Shown in pieces: positions 52,740 to 62,042 of a stretch of DNA of 64,000 nt. Source of the stretch: Pholis gunnellus (taxonomy: Eukaryota > Chordata > Actinopteri > Perciformes > Pholidae). A program made the position numbers and the translations under genes. The DNA lies in assembly GCA_910591455.2 (NCBI GenBank), contig OU342823.1:18127219-18191218 (forward strand), read 5' to 3'. Numbering within the stretch: the first letter of the stretch is position 1; every line of letters starts with the position of its first letter. The notes beneath the pieces were generated by a model. It ran no database searches. It saw only the letters and a program-made list of their open reading frames with translations, and was not told the origin of the DNA.

Positions 52740-52760
52740 CCCCCCCCCCCCCCCCCCCCC
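52740..52760 (+). repeat. C21 homopolymer
   Basis: Uninterrupted run of 21 C, 57 bp after a G12 run (52671-52682), so the pair could fold together when single-stranded. A further C9 run lies at about 52799-52808. Confidence 0.95.
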
Positions 52761-52930
52761 TTCAACCATCCCCATATCTCATACTCCCCCGCTTCGACCC
52801 CCCCCCCCTCCCCGCAAAACAAAGACAGCGGCAGCCACAGCAGCTGCATCCAAAGGGACCATCGCTCCACCAGTATTTAACCTCCACTACAGCTTCTTTC
52901 TGTCTGACTCGCTTTCCTTTGCCGTGCTAC

Positions 52931-52991
52931 GTCTCCCTCTCTCTCTCTCTCTCTCTCTCCCTCTCTCTCTCTCTCTCTCCCCCCCCCTCTT
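52931..52991 (+). repeat. (CT)n microsatellite ending in C-rich tract
   Basis: Two blocks of CT units separated by a single CCC interruption, then C-rich sequence. A homopyrimidine tract. Confidence 0.9.
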
Positions 52992-53666
52992 CCCTCCCTC
53001 CTGCTCCTCTCCGGCTCTCCTTCATCAAAGCATTTCTGGCTATTTTGTTTCCCAGCTCTACAGAGAGTTATTGCTCATGACAACGATCACGGTCGTTTAT
53101 TTTCTCTCCGCAGCCCCGGCCTCTGTATGCACGCCGGGCTAGTATTACCCTATGATATTCAAGCGCTCTCTATTAAATATGCATGAACCCTGGAGATGAA
53201 AATTAATTTTGGGGAATGTTCTCTCCCTCGTTCTCCCCCTCGCTCTCCCTCTTGAATGTTCAAATATGCCTTCATCCGCCTCTGTGTCAAGCCGCGACTT
53301 CATTATTTTATTCACCGGTGATGGTGTAGCATAACACAATATGCGATGTAGATCTTGTTAAGGCAAAGGGGGGAGGGAGGGACGGGGGAGGGGGGATGAA
53401 AACAACTCCGGCCACAACGCACGTCGCAGGGAGCGAGTTTTCACAGATTTGCCAAGTTTTTAGCAAGTTTGCCCTGAGCTCTTACCCCCCCCATGAATAT
53501 TTAGGACCATAGAACGGGAAAAGAATACATTGAATTATGCATGTATGAAGCGATGGAAATCTGCAGTAGGACACTGCTAAGCTTTTTCTGCAACATCGCT
53601 CATTTCTTGCTGATCCGTGGCCCCGGCGACCCTCAGACTCCAGGCTTGAGCGCGTATGTGGGTGCT

Positions 53667-53711
53667 GTTAACACTGCTGCCGTTAACACTGCTGCCGTTA
53701 ACACTGCTGCC
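53667..53711 (+). repeat. 15-bp tandem repeat, three perfect units
   Basis: Three identical copies of gttaacactgctgcc, each with a GTTAAC palindrome. The unit is a multiple of three, so frames stay open through it. A diverged start of a fourth unit (gttcccgctgc) follows. Confidence 0.97.
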
Positions 53712-54239
53712 GTTCCCGCTGCGCGGTGGATGGCAGGCGCTCCTCAGCGAAGAGTGTGTGCAAGAGTGAAAAACATCAAACGCATGGCAGACACAAACGG
53801 GCCGGCTGAGCAGGTTGTGTAGGAGGTGACGCTGACACGAGTTGAAGGATAAAACGAGAACTGCTTTTAAGAAGTAAAACACAGCGGCTGGAAAGATGGT
53901 TTCTCTGAAATGCCTTTGCAAGACGTCGTTGACTTGCAGATGTACCGCCAGAGTGACACCATCTTTTACTCTTGGTTTTAATTCTGTCAGCCATTTTTAG
54001 ATTCAGTCTTAGTCCAGTTTTAGTCTTGCTTAGTCAGCCAAACCCTTTGTGGTTGATTTTGATCTCGTCTTATTCAAAGAAAACATTTTTTGTCTTCTTT
54101 CTGTCAACACCCTTCTGGGTGAAAGCATTTTAGAGAAATTGATTCAAGGCTAAAGTAACTGCAGTTGAAATTCGGCCACAAAATGACGGACGTGTGAGTA
54201 AAGAAGACAGCTTTGCAAAAAGGGTGCCATTACAATTTG
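53712..54239. other. Intergenic, possible worn repeat
   Basis: The stretch 53998-54080 has repeated 'cagtcttagtccagttttag' and 'tcttgcttagtc' strings, reminiscent of a dispersed teleost repeat built from 'ttagtc' modules. The rest is unremarkable. Confidence 0.35.
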
Positions 54240-54450
54240 AGAAAAAGCTAAAGTGCTTTCTTGCCGATAGTTAGATGAGAAGATTGATACCTCTCTTGTG
54301 TATGTATGGTAAATGTGTAGTTGGAGCCCGTAGCCTGTTTTGTTAGCTTAGCATAAAGACTGGAAACAAGGGTAATGCCCGGTTCTGCCCAAAGGTAACA
54401 AAAACCGCCTTCCAGCACTTTAAAAGCTCACTAATTAGCACGTCAATCTG
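54240..54450. mobile_element. Teleost dispersed repeat, relative of 21350-21910
   Basis: 'ttagatgagaagattgatac', 'gttagcttagcataaagact' then 'ggaaacaagggtaatg', 'cccaaaggtaacaaaaaccg' and 'aaaagctcactaattagcac' occur in this order in a repeat found at many teleost loci (from memory). The copy at 21350-21910 has the same order but is interrupted. Confidence 0.65.
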
Positions 54451-55547
54451 TAAAACGCTCGACTATCTTTTTTGAGATTTTCTTAGACCTGAACGAGATT
54501 TCAGTAAACTGGATTTTTGGCCACATGGGAGCAAACCTCAAAAACATCATTATCACCATTTAGGTAATAACGGCTAACTTATTAGCAAACACCTATTTAC
54601 ACACAAAGACGATACATGAGCATTCATTCTGAGTCGTGGCCACCAGATAAATCCAATTTTCAATCTTCTTCTCGCTCTGTTTTTGGTCTCAACCAACTGT
54701 GGATAATATTTCTCTTTGGGTTTATCACTGAGAGTCCTTTGACAAACACGTATCCATATGATCCATTGTTAATAAGAGTATGTTGATTACAGCAGCTTTT
54801 AAAATCACATGGAGATGTAGTCACAGTTATTGTTTGATCGGGGCCATTTTTGCCCCCCCTCCTCCTCGTTTCCGGAGTATTTCTTCCAAATTTGTTGCTT
54901 ACAAAATGAACACCATGCACTATTGTATTTTAGTGATTCAGTGTGACACCAGAAGGTTTCTGTCGCCTAAAAAAAAGCTGACCGATCAGCTGAGGGGGAA
55001 GCTTTGAGCTGCTCCACATCAGCCCCCTATGGCCTGCATTCACTCACGCTGACTCCATCTGCATAACTGCATATTTCATGAGCTTTGGTCAATGCCCGAT
55101 CCATACTGTATAGGCCTCTGTGTGTGTGTGTGTGTGTGTGTGTAACCCTGCATGTTATTTCCCCGTTCTGGCATTACATATTATACCCCAACGTGTCTTG
55201 CATTCATGTGTTTGTGTCTACCCATGTGAGGCCATGTTTTATATGTGTGTTGTAGTTGCGCACTTACCTGTTTGGGACACAATCTGTAATGGACTAATCA
55301 TCCAGGTCAGCGATTAAGTGGTCCCTCTCTCGCTTTGCTACGAATTAACGCTCTCACCCGAATCTCTTCATCACCTTCATGGTCCCTACTAGTGGCACCT
55401 TGTTTAAGCCCGGTCAATATTAGCAGAGAGGGATGTGGTGGTAGTTGGTAAGATTGCCCCTGCAGTTCTTATCAGGTAAAGTGGTTTTTGATTAGTGTTA
55501 ATGGCTGCGCCTAAATAGCCTTCAGCTTTTCCACTGGCTACACCTAT

Positions 55548-55583
<36 letters not shown>

Positions 55584-56309
55584 AGAGTGTGCGTGCACTG
55601 CCCCGCTCAAGGGCACGCTAGCAATTCATCAAGTTGAAAAAGCTATATCCTCCGTGCAGTGACAAACGGGTTTTATGTCTAAGCCTGCTCCCTAAACTAT
55701 AACCTTTGCACCGTCTGGCTGGCTTTTAGCTATTTTGAGAATGCTGCCGTGTCTCCCTGCAGCCACGGAAGAGGAGTTTCACCACCCCTACGATGGCAAT
55801 GTACAGGCGGTAAGAATGAGGCTTTTCTTGTTCCGCGTACTCCAGATACGATCGACACTCTTGTCCAGGGTGCCGCCCACACACTACGTCGGCCCGTACG
55901 CACTAAGCTCTGAACCGTTCCTCACAGGAGCTTCCCTAGTCTTATAACGTGACAGCCTCCCAGAACGTCTCGTAATTCGTCCAAAAGTCCAACCATCCAA
56001 AACATTTTTACACAAAACAAACCCGGACTGAAACCACCTCTTGTCTTGTCTGTTCGGCCCAAACTGGGGTCCAAGGGAGGTTCAACACCTGTCATTTTGG
56101 TTTGGATCAAACAAAAAAAGAAACAAATATTTCTCGTGGTGACATTGCAAATTGCAACCAACCAAATACCTCCACGCTCCCCCCTCCAAGGTGGGTGCTG
56201 TACCAGGTCGCTAGCTGCTAGCTGTCGGCTCTGCTGCGTCACCCGGAGCCCCCCTCTGCTCCATCGTCCATCCACCTATTTGCCCATTCTTGGAGTTAGG
56301 CTGTGACGT
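54451..56309. other. Intergenic with two GT tracts and one orphan exon-like segment
   Basis: GT tracts at 55119-55142 and 55557-55583. The exon-like segment at 55763-55809 is described under findings because no partner exon could be identified. Nothing else is recognised. Confidence 0.4.
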
Positions 56310-56875
56310 CACAAAACCTGATAAAGGGCCCTCTAGGCTACCCTTCCAGTGGAGAAAACATGATGAAGTAGCGTCTTAGATGCCCTTCAAGTGGATACTC
56401 ATGATAAAGCGCCCTTTAGGGTTCCCTTCCATTGGAGAAAACATGATAAAGTGGCTCCTTTTGATGCTCTTCCAGTGGAGAAAACATGATGAAGTGGCTC
56501 CTTTGATGCTCTTCCAGTGGAGAAAACATGATAAAGTGGCTCCTTTGATGCTCTTCCAGTGGAGAAAACATGATAAAGTGGCTCCTTTGATGCTCTTCCA
56601 GTGGAGAAAACATGATAAAGTGGCTCCTTTGATGCTCTTCCAGTGGAGAAAACATGTGAAGTGGCTTCTTGAATGCCCATCCAGACAAGAAAACAAGATA
56701 AAGTGCCTTAGGGTACCCTTCCAGTGGAGAAAATATGATAGATTGCCCTCTAGAGTATCCTTACAGTGGAGAAAAACATGATAAATTGCCTTATAGGTAT
56801 CCTTCCAGTGGAGAAAACTAAATGCAGTCCACAAAAAGGTGCCCTTAAATGAAGAAAACACAATTCAGTGCCATA
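56310..56875 (+). repeat. Minisatellite with 42-bp unit
   Basis: About 13 units of the core 'ccagtggagaaaacatgata' + 'aagtggctcctttgatgctc' + tt. Five central units (about 56470-56660) are nearly identical and the outer units are diverged, the usual pattern of expansion from the centre. Because 42 is divisible by three, four frames stay open for up to 161 codons. These frames are artefacts. Related diverged units lie at 10059-10345. Confidence 0.9.
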
Positions 56876-58298
56876 CAGGCTGCCTTTTACAAGCTAGAAA
56901 ACTGCCTGAGCTTGTACCCAATGTATTTTTTTTTTTGCTCGTGTCACTCAGCCAGCCTGAGTCCACCGCTGCATTTAACTGTGATTGTCACTGCTGTTTC
57001 AGAGCTATGAGGCCAGCGATGTGACTGGGACGAAGATATACTCGGTGTGGAGTGTATCAATAGAGAAGAAAAGGGAGAAGAGAGACGCCAACCAACATTA
57101 TGAAAAGCTATTTACAGCTGACTACTGTCCCACAGCTACTCCATCTATTGCTGAAAGCCACTTGATTACTGTACACAGCCTACATGTACTCGGTGGGAGA
57201 TGGCTTCAGATAAAAAAACATAAAATAGTGCACGTTCCAGCTTACACTCATATCAACACCCCCCCCATTCAAAGCTGTCTAGAACCGGGCCCAGCCCGGC
57301 ATCTGGCGCAACAGACAGCCTTGCATGTTAATGCAGAGTTAATATTATTATTATGAACTGCGAGTGACTTCGCATGTTAGTGAGCGCTCTGTCAAATTAA
57401 TGTCAGTTCCATTAATGCCGCCGTCTATTCCGTGTCACAAGTATACGCTCGCTTCAGACTCCCGCTTGCTCAGGCACACTGGGGCTGAATATGGAAACGC
57501 ACAAAGGAACGAGCACACACACACACACACACACACCAATGCACAACCAACCTCATGAAAAGATTCACACGCCTGCATCTCAACAGTAGATACATATTTA
57601 CACACGCACGCACACACACACATATCTTTCCTCTGCAGAAGAGAGAGACGAGGGGAGGAAAATGAATGTCCTGACTCATTCATCACACAGCCCCAAAAGT
57701 ACAGATGAATCCAGTGATGAAAATCTGTCCTGAGAAATGTCAGGAAGATATTAACTCCAATACATCAAAGTGGAGCTGCAGTCTCTAAGCTGACTGCCAG
57801 CCGATGCTCCCAGCCTTTGGTGAAACTGGGGGGGGGGGGGGCAGCGCACCAGCGGCGGTGCAATTTTAGCCATCACCGACCGTAACAAGTAAATAAAGAC
57901 ACAAGTGGCTTCTGTCCAAAGAGCAACATCAGAAATGATGCAGAGACAATTTCATTAGTGAGCGAATGCCATTCTTTAGATCTGTCTGATCCCAATGAAG
58001 TGTGAGAGTGAGGGCAAAGAAAAGACGAGGAAAATTGCCTTTTCATGTAGATTTTCGCTAATCGCTTCCCCCAACAAAATACGGCAGACTTGTACTAATA
58101 AGTAAGTTAAGGCTCAGTGGACAGATAGAGTGAGAACAGCACAGAGGCTAATGGAATTGAGAGCTTTCCATGCCTCCATGGGTGTCTTAATTGTCAGAGG
58201 AAAACTCTCATATGAGCATTTCTACACTTGGCCTGCTGGATTGAGGGAAGTCTAAATTGGAGTGCGACTGGCTGGGCTTGTTTTAAGCCAGATCTTCT

Positions 58299-58342
<44 letters not shown>

Positions 58343-58729
58343 ATCAAATCCCTTGTCCAATGTCTGGAAACAGGTCACGTGAATCACTCGTGTATTTGGG
58401 AACCAGCTCCTGCAAAGTATACGTTTTCAGCCGGCAGGGACTGCAGTATCTGAAATCTATAACTTCTGCTGGTCTGCGCCTTTTTCATCTCTCTCCTGGA
58501 ATGTATTATGTGTTCATTTGTTTTTGCATGGATTTATCTATTCATAAATATTCATTCTGAATGTCATATGTGTGATTCATTTGAAATAAAAAAAAATATT
58601 GCTTTTCCAATCTCAGCCAGCCCAGGGTATATTGGCTCTCGTCGCTGTTGTTATCACAATACCTTTATAGTAATCTTATTTAGGGTTGCTGCTCTCCTCT
58701 AGTTATTACAGCGCTAGAAATTACAACCA
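56876..58729. other. Intergenic with CA/GT microsatellites
   Basis: CA tract at 57513-57536, G14 at 57828-57841 and GT tract at 58303-58336. A plus-strand frame open to 57356 starts after an acceptor-like site at 57003 (see findings). No gene is called. Confidence 0.4.
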
Positions 58730-59560
58730 CTGCGGTTCATTAGGAGGGAAATCGGACCGTATGGGACTCCCTGAGAGGAGAATGTGCTTTTAATCTGAAA
58801 AAGGTCAGTGTGCGCCGGCTATTTTGGAGATTCACTGCGAGCTTATAATTGGGGGGCCTTGTCTGAAGACAATGTAGAATTAAATGAAGACAAAGTTACC
58901 GAGCGTGTGCTTGGCCTTTGATGAGAATAGGGGAGTGAGGACCCTTCATTTGCAACCTTTAATCAGTCCAATGAGATGAGATTCACATGTGATTCTGGAG
59001 GAAAAATAAGTGTGGGGGAGGAAATGAAATGGTAATTAGTATTGATTACCTATGGGCACGTGGCCCCGCGGTCTCCCCTCGCATTCTTAAATCAACCCAA
59101 ATTATTGGATTTACTAATTTCATGCTCAGAGAGAAGTAGCCGGCAACATGAAAATGCCTCCACACAATGAACCACGGGGCCCATTGGGGTCCGAAGGAAA
59201 TTACAGTGATGGGAGGCATCTTTCTGTGCGGAGGCGTAGGTTGTAAAGGCTGAATTAACCGCACTGGTTTAAAGTCGAGGATGCTAATTATTCCAGGAGG
59301 GTCCGTGGGGAGCAAAGGTGATTCAGGTAGCTTTTGCTTCAAATTGCATTTTACGTCACCGCGCGCTGTCGCTAAGCGATGGCCTCAGCCCGGCCATATA
59401 TGCATGTAATTACTCGCAGTTAAGACAGAGAAAGAAAGGAAAAAAAAGAGTTCCATTTAGGCAGGAAAAAAGCAGCCCAATTACATGTATACACAATTAA
59501 TACACCCATGGGAAATTGAAATTTTCTTTCAAATGATAAGATTAATTCCTAATTATAGCT
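58730..59560. promoter_or_regulatory. Candidate conserved non-coding element near pfkp
   Basis: About 800 bp without microsatellites, of balanced composition, with TAAT-type cores: GGTAAT-tagtattg-ATTACC (59031-59050), 'attattggatttactaattt', 'gatgctaattattccagg' and 'aagattaattcctaattata'. It lies 2.3-3.2 kb beyond the pfkp stop codon. Enhancer-like by composition only. Confidence 0.35.
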
Positions 59561-60379
59561 ACAGACACACACTCGCGCGCTCACACAGGGCCTCACGCGC
59601 CTAATCTGCTTTCAGAGAACGCCGCCGTGTAGTGGAGTTGAGGAGAGCAGAAGTGGACAGCGAGTGATGGAGGGAATCCGTGTCATAATGCACCCGATGA
59701 ACCCGGGACACCGGGGGACGTGACGGTGCTCTGCCGCCACCTGCTGGCTTTAGGGCAGAGCACGGGAACACCAGCAGCAGTGCAGTCTGGGAGTCTTTCT
59801 TTAAAACCTCGTTTTAAGTGGTCAACTGTCTGGTGCTTGGTCGGTTCTTCATCAAACCACCACTATCACAAGAGGCTTCTTGTGCATTCTGTTTCCCCAC
59901 TTCAGCCCCGTCTTTAGATTTACTGTTGAGAAAGGTATACATATGAGAGATGTTTTTATTTTTCCTTTTTTATTTGCTTAAAAAAACCACTAATGTGGAC
60001 GGATGACGACACAATTGTCGTGCAAAGGGAAACACCAAATCACGAACAATGCGGTCCTTTTGTGTCTCTTTGCGGTCATGTTGTCTCTGCGCCGGTCTGG
60101 TTGAATTTCAAACTAGAAACGCTAACAGTCACTTCAAACAGAGGCTCTGGTCCAGTGGCCCCCTGACCCCTTGAGGCCCCTGAGCCTGTGCTCTGTAGGC
60201 CGGCAATCCTTCCACAGCCACTAACCTGCTGCTGGTTAGTCATTAAAAAACCTTTTCTTTATGTTCTCCAAGCTTTGGTGAAACCCGATAGAATTGGGGG
60301 AATTCATTCAAATTCAAGTGAAGATCAAGACCTTTATTTTATTTCCATTAGATGGAATGGAGCGTTGGTTATTATATAT
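59561..60379. other. Intergenic, nothing recognised
   Basis: Unique sequence between the candidate element and the retrotransposon fragment. The 'ctgccgccacctgctgg' string (about 59731) is of a kind often found at the edges of fish repeats. Confidence 0.4.
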
Positions 60380-60955
60380 TTCACACCATACTCAGGCCCA
60401 TCGTGTCCACAGCTGGGTTTTAAAATGATTATTCATGCGTTCATTTCCTCCCGTCTTGACCAATCACGATTCTCTTTTAACCGGTCCCAGCGAGACTTCC
60501 TTAAATCTCCTACAAGTGGTCCACAATGCTGCTGCCGAGCTTTAGAGCGATTCCTCCTCCCGTGTCTGAATGTTTTGATTTCTTTCCGCTGGCTTCCCAT
60601 CAAAAGCAGAACCCAGTTAAAGATTCTCGTGCTCACGTTCGGAGCCTTGCGAGGTCAGAAGCCTGCTTACATAAAAGAGCCCGACAGCAGCAGCAGCAGG
60701 TCTCCGAGGTCCTCTGATCAGGGTTTATTGGTTGTTCCTCGCTCCAGGCTCAAGACAAAAAGAAGGCTTTAGAACTCTCTCTCTCTCTCTGGACTTCAGA
60801 TCTGTGGACACTTTTAGAAAGCAGCATCAAGACTCATTTGTTTCGAATTGATTTAGTTGAGGGTTTTTTTCAGTGTCGTCTGTGTTTTTAGCTTGACGTC
60901 TGTTGTTTAGTGTTGCTGGATAAATTAACTTACTGTTATTATTATTATACAGCTT
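60380..60955 (+). pseudogene. Non-LTR retrotransposon 3' end, reverse-transcriptase C-terminal remnant
   Basis: The translated plus strand shows the typical C-terminal block of fish L2/Rex/CR1-type LINE reverse transcriptases: IIHAFISSRLD, then (in another frame) LLQVVHNAAA, then RWLPIKSRTQLKILVLTFGA, then LRSSDQGLLVVPRSRLKT, and finally a degenerate VDTFRKQHQDSF before the 3' end. The parts lie in different frames with internal stops, so it is dead. The element ends in a TTA-type microsatellite ('ttattattattata', about 60938-60951), as is usual for these LINEs. The catalytic YADD region is not present, so this is a 5'-truncated insertion. It sits about 0.2 kb past the likely end of the pfkp transcript. 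Confidence 0.8.
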
Positions 60956-61104
60956 TAGTGAAGAGCTGGAACAACGCCATAAAGAATGATACTGCTAGTG
61001 GTGGTTTACTGCTTGAAAAGCTCCCTAAAGCTCCATAAAAGCCGAAATCCGGATGTTCAGTGGATAAATAAATAAATACAGTGACACAACTCAATAGGTT
61101 ACAC
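60956..61104. other. Intergenic between LINE fragment and pfkp 3' end
   Basis: Short unique stretch with an AAAT run ('gataaataaataaata', about 61063-61078). Nothing else is seen. Confidence 0.45.
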
Positions 61105-61119
61105 TTCTAAAGACTGATT

Positions 61120-61125
61120 TTTATT
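61120..61125 (-). terminator. pfkp: Polyadenylation signal AATAAA for pfkp
   Basis: TTTATT on the plus strand reads AATAAA on the pfkp strand, 760 bp past the stop codon. It is a good signal on this strand in the 3' region. A UTR of this length is ordinary for fish genes. Confidence 0.4.
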
Positions 61126-61370
61126 CCGTGGGAAACAGTCTCTTACACATCTAACTTGTTGGTGCAACATGACAGACAGCTACCCAGTACAGCACTGCCT
61201 ACAGTTAATAAGATATCCATGTTAACGAGCAAAATAATAAACAAAGTTAAAAAGATAAATATTAGTTTCAGTGTAAAGCACAGCATGCAGTTCTCTTGAC
61301 TTGCAGCAGTAGAAATGTATTGCATCAGTCTCACATAAATATGCTGAACCTCACACTGGGTCTAGGCAGG

Positions 61371-61386
61371 CACACACACACGCGTG

Positions 61387-61443
<57 letters not shown>

Positions 61444-61450
61444 ACACACA
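61371..61450 (+). repeat. Compound (CA)n microsatellite in the pfkp 3' UTR
   Basis: About 35 CA units in total with a 'cgcgtgcacg' interruption and one 'ta'. If transcribed with pfkp it would be a GU-rich tract in the mRNA. Confidence 0.9.
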
Positions 61451-61885
61451 GGTTTTTACAGCAGAAACATATAGGGTCTATTCTGTCCTGGTGCAGCTCT
61501 GGACTCAGAGCCTGCCTACGCAACCGGAGACAGAGAAAGTGCATTTTTTTTTAAAACAGTGGTGACACTAAACATCCAGGGCGACAAGGACACACAAAGA
61601 TGCATGGTGGGACAGCTGTGCACGAGAGCGTGCACGCTTGTGTGTGTGTTTGATATTAGGAGCACTGCAGAGGCTAGGTTACGGTTCATCATAGTGAAGG
61701 AAATGACACAGACAGGAAATTAACACGGCATGTGGCCAAACAGACCATGTTGACGTCGTTACTGAAGCTGTTTTTTTTTTTTTTTCTTTCTTTTTTTTAA
61801 CGACACACGCACTCCCGGTCCTGCACACAAGACTGCACTTTGTGGGGGGGGGGGGGGGCCGTGGTCCGCCGTGGTCCGCTGGCCC

Positions 61886-62042
61886 TCACATGGCGGCCGA
61901 AACGTCCGACTCTCTGGGCCGGTTGCGCACGACGTGCTCCAGCTTTCCGGAGTCCGACACGTCGTAGCTCGTCTTGTACTTAGCCAGGATCTTCATCAGC
62001 GGACGCAGCTTCAACCACCACTGCTCCTTGGGGATCCTGTGA
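61886..62042 (-). CDS. pfkp: pfkp terminal coding exon
   Basis: 157 nt after the acceptor CTGCAG. The first base completes the codon split by the intron, followed by 51 codons and TGA. It starts HRIPKEQWW and ends RESDVSAAM. The tail after LEHV (VRNRPRESDVSAAM) is the variable C-terminus of PFK isoforms, where phosphofructokinases differ most. Confidence 0.92.

Larger units (their letters stand above)
51257..53666. other. Intergenic, simple-repeat-rich
   Basis: No gene is supported. G19 at 51845-51863, G12 at 52671-52682, C21 at 52740-52760 and a CT tract at 52931-52991. The AT-rich stretch 53150-53225 ('aaatatgcatgaaccctgga', 'gaaaattaattttgg') includes an octamer-like ATGCAT and may be regulatory. 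Confidence 0.45.
61105..61885 (-). other. pfkp: Probable 3' UTR of pfkp
   Basis: The region between the pfkp stop codon and the first good polyadenylation signal on the minus strand has no other gene. It contains a long CA tract (61371-61450), a T-rich stretch (about 61770-61798) and a G15 run (61844-61858), seen on the transcript as GT, A and C tracts. The extent is inferred from the AATAAA match. Confidence 0.45.

Noticed and set aside
56346..56660. CRISPR-like regular repeats
   Set aside because: Units are directly adjacent with no unique spacers and the DNA is vertebrate. It is a minisatellite.
60188..60772. 194-codon frame as an intact reverse-transcriptase gene
   Set aside because: Only C-terminal motifs are present and they fall in different frames, with the catalytic motif missing. 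It is a truncated LINE relic.
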